The notes beneath the pieces are model-generated. The model was not told the origin of the DNA. It did not search any database and was given only the letters and a program-made list of their open reading frames with translations. A stretch of DNA of 64,000 nt from Asterias rubens (Eukaryota; Echinodermata; Asteroidea; Forcipulatida; Asteriidae): the NCBI RefSeq assembly GCF_902459465.1, contig NC_047065.1:682001-746000 (forward strand), written 5' to 3'. The translations under genes were made by a program, and so were the position numbers. Shown piece after piece: positions 1 to 11,473 of this stretch (the first letter of the stretch is position 1; every line of letters starts with the position of its first letter).

Positions 1-174
1 AGGTTGAAGACATTGAAAAGGCGATGAATCTTGACAGAAATACTCTCTCTATATATATACTAAACTAAAATGTTGACAAGTTTGGACAAACCTCTTTCAG
101 TTTGTAAAATCAATTTTCTTGGTTCTTATGCTTTTGTTTTGTCTTCTTTTAACCCACTGATTGTACGACTGCAG

Positions 175-282
175 AAGATGGTGAAGGAAGGAAACGGAAA
201 GGTCGTCCAGGCAAACGGAGGAGGAGGAGGAGGAGGTGGAGAGAAGACTGAAGGAGGCAGTAGAGCTTGCTCCGTCATGTGA
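175..282 (+). CDS. RHEB: RHEB-like small GTPase, last coding exon (partial gene)
   Basis: The exon follows a GACTGCAG acceptor and encodes 35 residues: KMVKEGNGKVVQANG, then a run of eight glycines, EKTEGGSRACSVM and a stop. The last four residues, CSVM, form a CaaX box for farnesylation and are identical to the end of human RHEB, whose tail reads EAEKMDGAASQGKSSCSVM. RHEB is a Ras-family GTPase on lysosomal membranes that activates mTORC1; the prenylated tail anchors it there. The G domain lies before the window. The poly-glycine insert makes the hypervariable tail longer than in human. Another Ras-family protein with the same CaaX box cannot be excluded, but the KM...SCSVM pattern and the exon position favour RHEB. 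Bases 1-37 can be read as VEDIEKAMNLDR, but no clear donor follows, so I do not annotate them as an exon. Confidence 0.62.
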   Translation, partial: KMVKEGNGKVVQANGGGGGGGGEKTEGGSRACSVM

Positions 283-393
283 GCCCTAGCAACCAAGACA
301 TGGATTTCAGACGCATTAATCATTGAAACACTGAACACAACTTGTTGTAAAGCAAAACATTATTATTCCTCACTCAAGCGTGGAATATGGAAA

Positions 394-399
394 AATAAA
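394..399 (+). terminator. Candidate polyadenylation signal of the RHEB-like gene
   Basis: A canonical AATAAA hexamer lies 112 bases after the stop codon in otherwise non-coding sequence. It would give a very short 3' UTR. Later AT-rich sequence offers other weak candidates, so a longer 3' UTR is also possible. Confidence 0.4.
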
Positions 400-3342
400 G
401 CGCTTCTGCGTCCCACAATCAATGACACTAGAAGCCAAGTTGGTTATGGGACGCAGACGCTCTATAATTGTTGTATTCCTTGTGTGTGATAGTGAATTTA
501 GCTTCAAGCAAACTTGACTCACAACTTTTACGACAATGTGTGGTGCTGGAAAAGCTGTACAATTTGCGTATACGCAGAATGAGAACAGCACAATACAGAG
601 GGTGTGATACACGCTTATATCACAACTCTTGTTGCTACGGGTCAACCAATCTGAATCAAGGATTCAAAGTTGTTTGAAGGCAAAAGCATTCACTTTTTTA
701 TCTTGGTTACAACTTACAGTCATCACTCTTCCTTCCAAATATGTCCATTTTTGCATGATATAAGTTTTGCTGTATGAGCAGCATTGTGGTATGGTTTTGC
801 TATGTATATTTTGGAGAATTACTTTTGTGGAGCGTTACAAATTAGACACAAGTATATATATATTCTGATTGTAGTTCCTGATTGGATGTTCCACATCAGA
901 AAGTATGTCATCCTGAAAAGTAGATAGAAAACTTCACGTCCGGGATATATTTTTATGTTGAATCCAAAACAAAAGTTTTGCTATTCATTTAAATCTTGAG
1001 TATTCTTAAATCCAGTAACTGCCCATTAAGATATATGTGTTATTTATAAACACTATTCATCAGCATAATTGCGCAGTGATTTTAGTTGGTACTACATTTA
1101 AATTTCAATTTGTCTCAGTATTTTGTTTGCGGAAACGCAAGACTAATTATGTTACCAAGTAAAACCAGATGTTGTATATATTTTTGTAGCTTTTAATGAT
1201 CACCGAAAATAATGAATCAAATTTATTCAGTGGAGTTATATTTTTTGAAAACACATTATTATAGAAGCTTTTTTGGATTTAGGTGCACTCTCTCTAACGG
1301 ATATATTTACTAAAAGATGAGTTCACTTCAGAACAGTTGTACATAAATATTTTTCTTATAGTTTACCGGTATTTAGTTTGTCAAATTATATTGACATTTT
1401 TTTTTATGAGAGAAATGTGAAAAGAATTGGTCAAACAAAAAATGACGGAATAGTGCTTTCAATTTCAACAGCTAGACTCAGTTTTGTGACACTGACTGAA
1501 GCTTTTAAGCCTTAAAAGGCAGTTCCAAAGAGAACGCCATAGCAAGAGAACGCAGTGCCATGAAACTGGTTCAAGGGAAGACAAATGCAAGGATACTGGT
1601 GCCTTATTACTTTTTCATATAATCAATGTTCATAAGTTGTTTCAAGGAAGGTGAGCTTTTTACTTAGTATTCATTTCTATTTTGTACTCGTAGACTTCAG
1701 GTATAAATTCCTTTGAATTTGTACGAAAGCACTTTGTTATTTTCTTAGGAAATCATTCTGTTGAAGAAATTCAAACTAAATGTGACGCCATATCCACATT
1801 GGGTGGCGGCTCTGGCAGTGAGCAGGGGTGTTGCTAAGGATGTCATATACTTCATTGCAAGATGATGCAGAACCATAGCTGTAGCCGTTGACCTTAATTT
1901 CTGAAACACTGTGTATGTAGGTTTTGGCACTGTGTGCAAATTATTTCATATTGAGGATTCCTTGTGATTATGTCAACTCCGTCCTTTAAGATAAACATTG
2001 CTTTTGGTTTTTACAAAGCCACCAATAAGCATTAAGCAACTGGTTGAAAAGGTGAACCCACCCCCTTTAAAAATAGCTAAATAAATAGTGTTTACAGATT
2101 TATTTAAGTCAAATTCTAATGTGTATTTTCTAATATTTAACATTAAAAAACTTCTGCGGTTGGAGGTAGAAGTATGCAATGAGATATTATGGGCAGAGAT
2201 ACAATGTTTATCAACAAAATGTGCTTTCAATAATTATAAGATTGCTATTTATATCTTGGATTTTAATTAGCCCTCAATCATTATTTAATTGAGATTCTTT
2301 ATTGCTACCGTCCATAAAACCATAAATGAAATTCACCTGTCTGTTTAAAACCTTTAAGATTAGAATAATAAAATAAATCGTTATTTTGGATGAAGATATA
2401 AACTTATAAAGCCTATCAAGTCTTTTTATTTAAAAAATAACTTGTAAAAACTTTCTGTGCAACTAAATCTGAAAACGAGCTTCAAGGAGGCCAGGTAGAT
2501 GGAGGAGCATAAAAAAAACAATAGAGAAAAGAAAGACATTGTAAATTAGTGTAACCAGTCGACTTTGCAAATGAATTTGCAAATTCATGTTAACTACTTG
2601 CTTTATTCGTGGAGGAAAGAGGAGTTTAATAGAGACAAAACCTATTGGAATGGAATGTCCAGTGCCCCGCCTCGGTCAATTATTTGTTTGTCAAATTCCA
2701 TTGCTCATGCAAGCGTTACACCGAGTGAGAAGTTATTCCTGCACTTGCCACCGGGAAGAAGGTTCTTACTGTAGAGACGGAGCTGCTATTTCTTGGTTTT
2801 CCTTCGTTTCTGAAGTTCAGCCACATTCATTTTCCTTCCGTTGTTACAACATTGTTGGCGATGACACATACCACCCACCCGATGACAGAAGAATATCTTG
2901 GTGAGTTCCGTAGAACGAACTTTTTGCTGTAACTGGTGATATTCACATCTAGAAATGCCGATGTATTGAACCCAGTTTTCGATATGAGTTGGTTGAACTA
3001 TGGAGGTAGCTCAATGGTTGGGCCTATAGTGCATTATCGTGATGATACAGATATAGCTAATAAATATACGTTTTAGGTACTTCGGTTCTGGGTGTTCTAT
3101 AGTATCACTGAATACTTTAAATTCTCGGCGTAAAGTTTAGGAAACCTTTTTTGTAATTTATTACAATGACGACTCTAGGGTAGGCTTACACTTCTACTTC
3201 TACTTCTACGTGATACTCGGCAAAGTCCGTAAGTCGGGATATAACGCCATATTGTACATACACATGCATCAGCAACCATGTTTAAAATGAGGCGCCCTTT
3301 CTCCCAAGGCAAAGCGCAGATGCAACAAAGAAGTCCAAACTC
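400..3342. other. Non-coding stretch downstream of RHEB-like gene
   Basis: AT-rich sequence with no open frame that has recognisable protein features, splice signals or codon bias. It may include an extended RHEB 3' UTR. I see no tandem array and no complete mobile element here. Confidence 0.5.
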
Positions 3343-3369
3343 AAGATGTTCCACAATGTAGAGTGAAAT

Positions 3370-3560
3370 AAAACGGTCAAGTTTTTCTGTATAAATGAGT
3401 CTTAAAAGTAGTTTATTGAATTGTCCAAGAGTAGTTGCACGAAGATGTAATGGTAATGAGTTCAATAGATTTGGAACAGCAGCACAATGCACATGAACCA
3501 GCTCTAGAGATGGTGCGAGATTCGGCCAAGAGGTTCTATAAATAATATGTCTGATGGTGA
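3370..3560 (-). mobile_element. Decayed LINE 3' fragment
   Basis: The minus strand encodes VPNLLNSLPLHLRATTLGQF and then NKLLLRLIYTEK. This resembles the conserved C-terminal end of CR1/L2-type non-LTR retrotransposon reverse transcriptases (W/F-N-x-LP-x-x-LR, then FK-x-x-LK). It is a 5'-truncated dead copy with no upstream polymerase motifs. Confidence 0.4.
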
Positions 3561-3600
3561 CTGGTGAGCAAGGGATTTGAAGACATGTTGGCAAGAAAGT

Positions 3601-4563
3601 TTGAATTCAATTCTGTTTGTGATGGACAGCCAGTGCAATTTCTGAGTAATGGTGAAATGTTGTCATCTGAGTAATGGTGAAATGTTGTCATGACAACCGG
3701 TCTTACAGATGAGTCTGGCTGCTTTATTCTAAACTTTTTTGAGAGGATTTATTTTTGCCTTTGTGATTCCTTTCAAAAGCGAGTTGCAGTAATCTAGTCT
3801 TGACAGCACAAGTGATCTAACAACGGAATGACATGTATCCTCATCAATGTATGGACGTATTTAGGTGAAAGGTGATGTTCTGATTACTCAGTTGTGCAAC
3901 ATGATAGAGTTTCTAATTAGAGGTTCGCCGTGGTCGAGCAGAAACTAGTATTTTCGTTCATGTCCATTTATTGGCATCTCTAATGATTTATTCCAGTTGT
4001 CCAAACTTTGGCCTCTCATTGTTGCAACTGTGGTTGTTACTTCTGGCTGGCCTTATATAATATTTCCCTGGAACTCTGTCATTTCTCAGGTACGACGAAG
4101 TTCAAGTTATTGAATTATATACAGACTCTTATGTGGATTTTTCCCACTACAGTCGATGATAATTATTGGGCATCACAACGAGATCTCAAATTCAATTTAT
4201 TTCACATAACACAATGATTTATCCAGAGGTAATTTATCCATGTCACAGATCATGTCATGAACTTTTTATTAATCACGTCTTAGAACTGATTAATTTAGTT
4301 TATTATTACTGCATGCCCTTCTTGCAACTTGGTCAAGATTAGTATGTTTAAGATGTATTTTTTAAATGTTTATATCAGCTAATTTAAAACGTTTTTATTT
4401 TTGTACACGGCCCCCTTTCTGGTAGCCTTGTTTGATACCTAAATTTAATTGTCACAAGACACCAAATAAGACTTATACTGAATGGTGTGGAGTAGCCACT
4501 GCAACCTCCTGCTGAACGGACATGTTGTGAACAATCATTATTTTTGCACAATGGGGAAATTGG
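3601..4563. other. Non-coding stretch
   Basis: No supported gene. A short direct duplication of about 25 bases (GAGTAATGGTGAAATGTTGTCAT) lies at 3640-3690. The rest is unremarkable AT-rich sequence. Confidence 0.5.
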
Positions 4564-4613
4564 GCTAACCCTAACTTCAACCCCAACCCTTAACCCTAAC
4601 CATAACCCTTACC
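4564..4613 (+). repeat. Degenerate telomere-like CCCTAA repeat
   Basis: About fifty bases made of CTAACCCTAAC-like words (several near-CCCTAA units with substitutions). This is the complement of the animal telomere unit TTAGGG and reads as a decayed interstitial telomeric tract. It lies inside ordinary sequence, not at a chromosome end. Confidence 0.55.
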
Positions 4614-4730
4614 CATAGAACCTCCCAGCACTAAGTATGGAATCCAACCTTATTCAGATTGCCCGCCTGCTTTGTAACTATGGGACCAGGTGCTTCATGG
4701 GATGAGAATTTTAAATAAAACCAAATCCAA

Positions 4731-4957
4731 AACTTGGGGTCCAAGTTCCCCGTTACTTAAATCCAGACACAGACAGAACCTCTTACCGGTAATAAGGAAT
4801 CTAGACTTCTTAACTTGGGGTCAAAGTTCCCCGTTACTTAAATCCAGACACAGACAGAACCTCTTAATAAGGAATCTAGACTTCTTAACTTGGGGTCCAA
4901 GTTCCCCGTTACTTAAATCCAGACACAGACAGAACCTCTTAATAAGGAATCTAGACG
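4731..4957 (+). repeat. Tandem repeat, three copies of about 75-81 bases
   Basis: Three copies of a unit that starts AACTTGGGGT and ends AATCTAGACTTCTT. The first copy is 6 bases longer (an extra CCGGTA). The unit holds no protein signature, and the open frame across it is a by-product of the repeat. Confidence 0.85.
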
Positions 4958-4972
4958 TCTTCTGAATGTACA

Positions 4973-5135
4973 CTTTAAGACGATTTCACACTCCTAAAAA
5001 TAATGTCTGTCAAATTATCAAGACTCAAAAACAAACTCATTTTAAAAGAGACTCTTTAAGACGATTTCACACTCCTAAAAATAATGTCTGTCAGATTATC
5101 AAGACTCAAAAACAAACTCATTTTAAAACAGACTC
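4973..5135 (+). repeat. Tandem duplication of an 81-base unit
   Basis: Two nearly identical copies starting CTTTAAGACGATTTCACACT lie at 4973 and 5054. The duplication abuts the previous array but is unrelated to it in sequence. Confidence 0.8.
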
Positions 5136-6166
5136 ATTAACAAAGTGCACTGCATTATTAAAAAACTTTTTATTCTGAAAATGGTTTAAAATTTTCGCAA
5201 ACATAAAAAACGACTACAAATGTATGATCTATTTCTTCTATCGGACGGAATTACAGATAGTTATTTTAAGAATTAAAATATGATTTTATGATACCATATA
5301 AAATATATCACTTTCTATGTTTTCATTAGTTATGTACATATCTCTCTAAAATAGAAACTAACTCTGTATGCAAACAATTATGTACACATGTCATTGTTTA
5401 AAAAAAATTCCTACTTTGCAGAATACTTTAATCATATTTCACATATTTAAGGGTCTGTATTTGTTTGGTAATGACTTTGAAAACTAATGGCAATTAAAAC
5501 TTACTTTGTAAGAAGAAAAGCAGCTTTGTATATTCAGAGTACTGCGGTTATGAAAAAGGATATCACGTTAACTTTTTATCCCAAAAGTGTTGAATTTGAG
5601 AAGCATTACTGACTGTAACGCTTTTATGTCCCGCATTTCAAGTGTCAAAACCTACACAAAGGAACCTATCATGTTCTGCATCTGCAAGGGTTATGGGAGT
5701 GTTGCCATTTCTTGCGTTGTATGCACAAACATGTTGTGTCACTAAACAGCCAAAGTGAATGGAAGTTCAAACAGACACGTACATTGCCCTGAAGTCATCA
5801 TTCAATGGGTTTTGGGTACTTTTTGTACTACACAAAACACAAGCTTACATTCACATTAAACTTACATAGTTGATGGATAATGTTGGTAGAAATCTTCCCT
5901 TAAAAATTAATTGCTGAGGTGCAGCAAAATTTGAGAAATGAGTAAAACAATTTCACAAAAATTATTTTAGCATGAACATTGGATTTACGCAACTCTCCTG
6001 AAAACATTGCTTTGTAATTTTCATTTTTTTTCTCAAAAACTTGACGGCTGAAACTTGTACAGATAAAGTATATATACATGTTCACTCACAGTGAGTAGGG
6101 ATTCATGTCATGGCCAAACACTACAAAAGGTATCAAAACCCTTTAAAGAAGTGTCAATTTATATAA
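5136..6166. other. Non-coding stretch
   Basis: AT-rich sequence between the local duplications and the downstream end of the LDLRAD2-like gene. It may contain that gene's 3' UTR on the minus strand. No other feature is seen. Confidence 0.4.
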
Positions 6167-6167
6167 G

Positions 6168-6550
6168 GGCACTGGACACTATTGGTCATTACTCCCCAAA
6201 AATTGTTAGCATAAAAACTTACTTGGTAATGAGCAATGGAGAGTTGTCAATACTATAAAACATTGAAAGAAAATTACTCACTCTGAAGTAATGTAGTTTT
6301 TGAAAAAGGGGTAATTTCTCACTCAAATACGAAAATACTTCAGGCCTGAAGCCTTTCTTAGGAATCTGAAAGCACACAAATTTGTTTGCGCAACAAGGGT
6401 GTTTTTTCTTTCATTATTTCCTTGAAGCTTTGATGATCAATTGAGTAAAAAATTCAACAGATTTTTTAATTTTTGCATAATTGTTATGATGGATACACCA
6501 AGTGAGAATACTGATGTTTGACAATTACCAAAGGTGTCCAGTGTTTTTTA
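6168..6550. mobile_element. MITE-like element, CACTGGACACTATTGG family
   Basis: It starts GGCACTGGACACTATTGGTC and ends with the inverted counterpart ACCAAAGGTGTCCAGTG. The inside contains the recurring words ACTTGGTAATGAGCAATGG and GAAGTAATGTAGTTTTTGA. Further copies in this window lie at 19081, 22984, 23597, 58568 (partial) and 60197. There is no coding capacity; it is probably a non-autonomous DNA transposon. Confidence 0.7.
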
Positions 6551-6590
6551 ATACAGAATGAATCCAAGCTTGAATGAATCCTACCCTTCC

Positions 6591-8618
6591 CTATTCCTCG
6601 ACCGGTTTATTCTCTCCCCAGAAGTCTTTCTCTGAGTACTCGTTGGTCGTCGGTTGTTTCTTCATCTCTTCCATGAGTTGATTCAGTAGCTGTTTAGACT
6701 GGTACTTGTGAATGATGGCCTTGATAACACCAAAGACTAGCAGTAGGAGGCACAGGGAACCAGCTATGATACCAGCGATTGCAGCTGCACTCAGACCAGT
6801 CTCATCGATGACCGTCACTAAAAGGAATTAACACAACGATATCATTTGGGCCCATTTTCATTAAGCTGTTAAGCGGAAAATACTGCTGGACAAATTTCTT
6901 TGCTACGCAAAAAAATAAGTCGGGCACCAGCCACAACAATGTAAAGTTAATGTAGTTTGGGCTAATATTCTGATTCTGCTAAGCAATGCCATTCTTTTTT
7001 GTGCTTACAGGCTCTATCAAATTGGCCCCCGATATTATTGTAAATCTAGCTGAAATCCCTTTAAAAATTACAAGTTGCATATTTGTAAAAGTTTTGATAA
7101 ACATGTAATATATTACATAATCTATTTCATGCAAAGTGTGTTTACAATCGGTGTATCGCTTTCAAATGTCTACAGGTTTGTCAGTTTATGTAGATGGTGG
7201 ATTACATAAAATGCTTACACTGCCAGCAACTGTTTTGTTAGCAAAAAAACAATTCTGTAATGTTCCTCGTAGATTGCAAATAAATTCTACGCTCACAGCT
7301 TACCATCACAGTCTGTCTCATCACTGTTGTCTCCACACATGTTGTACGAGTCGCACTTTAAGGCCATGTCGATGCATCTGCTGTTGTTACAGCCAAACTG
7401 CTCTGATGTGCATGGCGCTTCATGAACAAAAGAGAAAACACAATAAATTTTAATTTTCAATATATTTCACATGTAAAAACCATGAAAATATTAACCAATC
7501 GCAGCAACACTTAAGCAGCATTTGGTGCTTATCACCTTTCTGCTGAGAAAAAGGTATTAGCAGGGTATCATTTTGTGGGTCGAATGGTATATTATTAGCA
7601 AGTAATTGTAACCTCACTCTTTCGAAGGCATACTTTTGTTGTGCTTAGCCATTTTGTGTGCTTCACCAGCTCTATGCAATTTTTTAAAGATTTTGATAGC
7701 TAACTCTGCTTACTGGGGTATACTTACCATAAGTAAACACTGAGTAGAATATCTCAAAGCCATTTGTGCTGCCGCTGTCGTCAGACACAAAGTCAAAAGT
7801 CAAGCTGTTGCTCTCAGAGGCAATATCAGCAATCTGCTTCCTACCACAGAGCGTTTCCGTCAGCGGGATAGATCGATTCAACCCGTCGTAAACCGTCAGG
7901 TGATCTACACACGCTCCACTGATTGGCTCCTCTAGGTTGAAGCGGAAGAAACGCAATAGGAATCGACTGCCTTCGGTGGTGGTGAGCACTGTGGTGCAGT
8001 CGATGTTGTTGTTGTAGAGCAAACGACTGTCTGGCTCAATGAAGCCACCACTACTGGCTTGCACAGTGGCATTGCAGTTAGTTGTGAGGTAAACTGATAC
8101 AGTCACCATCCAAAAAAGAAATTAGAAACACTGTTAAAGATTTCTTTTTTATAGATCAACCGTGCCCCCCACAGAAAACGGAACAACAAAAACTCACAAG
8201 TAATACATGTACAAATATATCATTTAAAAATAATCAAATTTCAAAACAATTGGTATACATTTTGAGTGGCAAGTGATAGTGCGTTTGAGTGTGTAAGGGG
8301 GTGCTCAAAATAAGAAATGTGTAATGGGCAGCTTGTATGAAAGGGTGCGATTGTTCATACGATGTTTATTTTGTTGGGGTGACAATGAAAAAGTCATCCT
8401 TGGGGGGGGGGGGGGGGGTAGTCAGAAACCTCTCCAAAGAATCAGTTCTGAAAAGGGTCTTTCTTGTTTGAAAAATACTCAATGTTGACTAGCTCTGTCT
8501 CCACCTGTTACCTGAACACCCCTCATCAAGTTGTCTTACCTATTGAAACAGCACCAGCATGACACACCATCAAGAAACTTCCAAGACTTGCTACTAGGAG
8601 GATCCCAAGCAACTTCAT
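6591..8618 (-). CDS. CUB + LDL-receptor class A single-pass membrane protein, LDLRAD2-like (complete)
   Basis: Four coding exons on the minus strand: 8618-8540, 8093-7728, 7417-7304 and 6817-6591, all joined in phase 1 with GT-AG introns, giving 261 residues. Residues 1-22 are a signal peptide ([21 protein letters not shown]). Exon 2 encodes a CUB domain with four cysteines (TNC, IDC, GAC, TLC) and the typical aromatic beta-sandwich pattern. Exon 3 is a complete LDL-A repeat with six cysteines and the acidic calcium site DNSDETDC. Exon 4 holds a hydrophobic helix ([20 protein letters not shown]) and a short cytoplasmic tail ending KPVEE. Length and domain order fit human LDLRAD2 (272 residues), whose function is poorly known. 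Orthology is inference; another small CUB/LDL-A receptor is possible. Intron 3 carries a foldback element. Confidence 0.7.
6848..7029. mobile_element. Foldback MITE, GGGCCCAATTTCATAGAGC family
   Basis: It starts GGGCCCATTTTCATTAAGCT and ends GCTCTATCAAATTGGCCC, which are inverted copies of each other. The body is rich in GCTTA/TAAGC words. It is inserted in the intron between the LDL-A and transmembrane exons. Related copies lie at 27155, 34012, 40222, 52318 and 57221. Confidence 0.7.
8402..8418 (+). repeat. Poly-G tract, 17 G
   Basis: Uninterrupted run of 17 guanines in the first coding intron of the LDLRAD2-like gene. Its length should be treated as approximate, since sequencing errors are common here. 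Confidence 0.8.
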
Positions 8619-10489
8619 CCTGGCCAGATTCCTCGACTTAGGTGTACTTTCTTGAGTGGATGCAGGGGGCGGGGGTCAAAAGAATCCTGAAACAGTTAAA
8701 CAATTCACAAGCAATGTTTCTGTATACTGTCAGACTGTATCTGCTTTAAACATAAGAATGTAGAAATAAATACGCATTAAATTTTGGTTTAGGACACAGA
8801 AGTGTTTTTTTATATCAACCTCTACTTTTTAACTGGTCACAATTCATATTGTACAATTCACCTTTTTTTTTAATGTTGTAATTAATTCAAGTTCAAGGAA
8901 AACCATACATAAGTGAGTAGGCCTAACTACTAAAACACGCAGCCACAGACAGACAGATCAGAGGTCTTGGCCTAGGCGTCCCTTCAAAAGTTTTCATTTG
9001 ACTTTGAGATTTTTCCAATTGCCCTTATAAAAAAAGATGTAATTCCAGGCCTTGGTGAAAACCATATGGAGGTAGAAATAGCCAAATCATAATTTTAAAT
9101 TATAATTAATTCTGTTTTTTTATGTATATTATTACTAATTAGTATTACTTAGAATTAGATAGACATTCAGTTAAGTTTAACTTATGGGGCTATATTGTTG
9201 CATTTAAACCCAAGTTTCACCAGTCCATGTTTCAATGCTCTCATAGGCACAATTTTGAGATAGTTCAAAAGAGTGATCGAGTGACACTCGAACCACTCTT
9301 TGTTATGTACTGCAATTTGCAATACAAAGCATTTGGCAAGCCGAAGCGAAGGTAACGGTAATAAATGTCCGGAATTTGGACAACACTTTCTCCGCAATAA
9401 ACTAAATCCTTCTCACACTCTCTCCCTCTCCATTTGCTTAAGTTCATAGATGAAGAAGAAGATATAGTTCTACATCATAACTCACCTTTTTGTATAAAAT
9501 TGTAAGTTCATAAAAAAGCGCAAGAAACAAAAACAAAATCCCCTAATTAAACGAGCGTCAAGTTGTGATGGTCGCCATGTTGAATCTGCTGACCGTGCGC
9601 ACAGGACTAATTTATTTTTCAAGCAGGGGTGTATCTTTACGTGCAAAAGAGCAAATTTATCAACCCAAAAACAATTCCTCCAATTTCAAGATTAAAATAA
9701 TCATGAATACCTATATCTACAACTTTAAATATTTTTAAACCTCAACCATTGATATTTAATCTTAATTTGAAAACATTATTCCCAAAACAAGCACTCGTAA
9801 CAATACTTAACCCTTCCAAATTAGTGGACTGTACCCTACTTTAACAACATTGTTTACCATAGTTTCCAAGTGTACTGTACACACCTTAAAGGTGACTTGA
9901 AATTGACCGTATTGGACGTTCAAAACATACCTGTTAGTTCATAATGTTTGCAAAAATAGCCAGAGTCCCGGTTAGGCCTTTTCGGAGCCCGTGCATGCTC
10001 TGTGTTGTATTATAATCTTAGGCCATTAATTTAATTGAAGAAGGAAACCGAACAACTTTAAAAAGCCTCCAAAATTTGAGCTAAAGTTGTAAATTTGGGA
10101 GAGCCCAACCCAGTTGTTTCTTAATTGATTCTGATAGAGGAAGACATGCTCTATCAAGTGATTTTTATTTCGTTGATTTTTTGGAATGATACACTGTTTC
10201 AAAAACTGGGTCAAAGGTCACGAAAACTTATTAAGATCACAGTGACCTGCTTTTCAGTAAATTTATCGCCTCAGGCTAAAAATTGGTGTGCATTCAATTG
10301 CTCATTAGGACCTACTCCATGTTAGGTCCTACAAGCACAGCAATTTTGTCGGCCTTGGTCTGACATAGCATGACCAATCTATGCTTTTAAATTCTTACCC
10401 GTACCTACATTCTTGACCAATTGTGTGAGATTACCTTTTGCTAGCCTAGGCCTATAAGGCCTGTATTCTTAGTTTACAAGACGGCCGTT
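8619..10489. other. Upstream region of LDLRAD2-like gene; candidate promoter near 9560-9600
   Basis: No protein-coding exon recognised. On the minus strand, 9590-9565 reads CAACATGGCGACCATC, a YY1-type initiator motif common at animal housekeeping promoters. It could mark a non-coding first exon of the minus-strand gene. The rest is AT-rich. Confidence 0.3.
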
Positions 10490-10595
10490 GTCAGATGCAA
10501 TTGTGTCCGCCATGCAACACTGTCCGCTCCGGACACTTTTGCATATGCAATCGTGTCCGCTATGCAAAAACCGTCCGGTGGACATGTACCTGACT

Positions 10596-10660
10596 GTACA
10601 TTTACATGTACATGTACATGTGTACATGTGTACATGTATGTGCGCGCGTAAGCGAGCGTG
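10596..10660 (+). repeat. Palindromic ACATGT / TG-rich microsatellite
   Basis: A run of ACATGTACATGT and GTGTACATG words followed by an alternating purine-pyrimidine stretch GTGCGCGCG. The sequence is self-complementary over most of its length. Confidence 0.6.
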
Positions 10661-11050
10661 CATGCACACTGAACCTACGTGCAGCATGAATATTTATATA
10701 ATACTGGATGGCTTTCAGGGTGATACAAGAATATATTGCACTCGCTATGACAATTTGCACTCGTCTTCCAGAAAAAAAGCAATCCAATGTTATTATTATT
10801 ATGTATATCAGGCTGAGGACTTGATAAAAGCAGCACTATTTTGGCTCACCTGATTCCAGATTTTCAAATTCAATTTTATTATGGGTTTTTTTCTATTTCA
10901 ATGCTATTGAAAATCTTGAATGCGCCACACCATGGGCAATTTCACTGTGCCCTTTTATACATGTATATAACTTTATGCTGTGCATGCGTTATGCAGTGAA
11001 AATTTGCATTTTATGCGACGCGGCGTTAATACACGTAGATCTATCTAACT

Positions 11051-11359
11051 CATAGATATAGAATAGAATAACCAGATCGGCCGCGTGTACATACGCGGGT
11101 TCTGGCATGGGGGCCGCCATTGCTTATCTCCCATGTACATTTCCCGTGTACATTGTGCGTTGCCGTCAGCACGTGACTTTGTGCCGTCAGCACGTAACAT
11201 TTAGCGCGTCAAAGGCCTATCTCCCGTGTTCATTTTCGTGCGTAAACCTTTCGAACATGAATTTTTTACCGCGTCCATGGCGAACCAAAACTTATTCTAC
11301 ACAGGCAATGACGCGTATGTACGCGCGGCCGATCTAGTTATTCTATTCTATATCTATGG
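11051..11359. mobile_element. hAT-like MITE with 8-base target duplication
   Basis: The terminal inverted repeats are about 35 bases. The left end starts CATAGATATAGAATAGAATA and the right end is its inverse, ending ATTCTATATCTATGG; both run inward to GATCGGCCGCG. The element is flanked on both sides by ATCTAACT (11043-11050 and 11360-11367), an 8-base target-site duplication as made by hAT-superfamily transposases. It is 309 bases long, GC-rich inside and has no coding capacity. Confidence 0.72.
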
Positions 11360-11429
11360 ATCTAACTTACCCAACATGGTGAGCGTTGCATCAGTTGCCG
11401 CGTGTGACGCGCGTGCAAGTGTTAAAATG

Positions 11430-11473
11430 CCCGGATGGAGCAATATTATTGCTTCAATATTGCTCTATCCGGG
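11430..11473. repeat. Strong hairpin, 18-base stem
   Basis: CCCGGATGGAGCAATATT pairs with AATATTGCTCTATCCGGG with one mismatch around an 8-base loop. It lies just outside the hAT-like element and may be the core of another foldback unit. A partial copy (GACACAATATTGCTGTCATCCGGG) follows. Confidence 0.75.

Noticed and set aside
1..37. Penultimate RHEB exon reading VEDIEKAMNLDR
   Set aside because: No usable donor follows and the match to RHEB is not clear; the window edge prevents a decision.
2565..2904. Overlapping frames of 69 and 105 codons
   Set aside because: No motif, no splice context and strong frame overlap; no evidence of coding.
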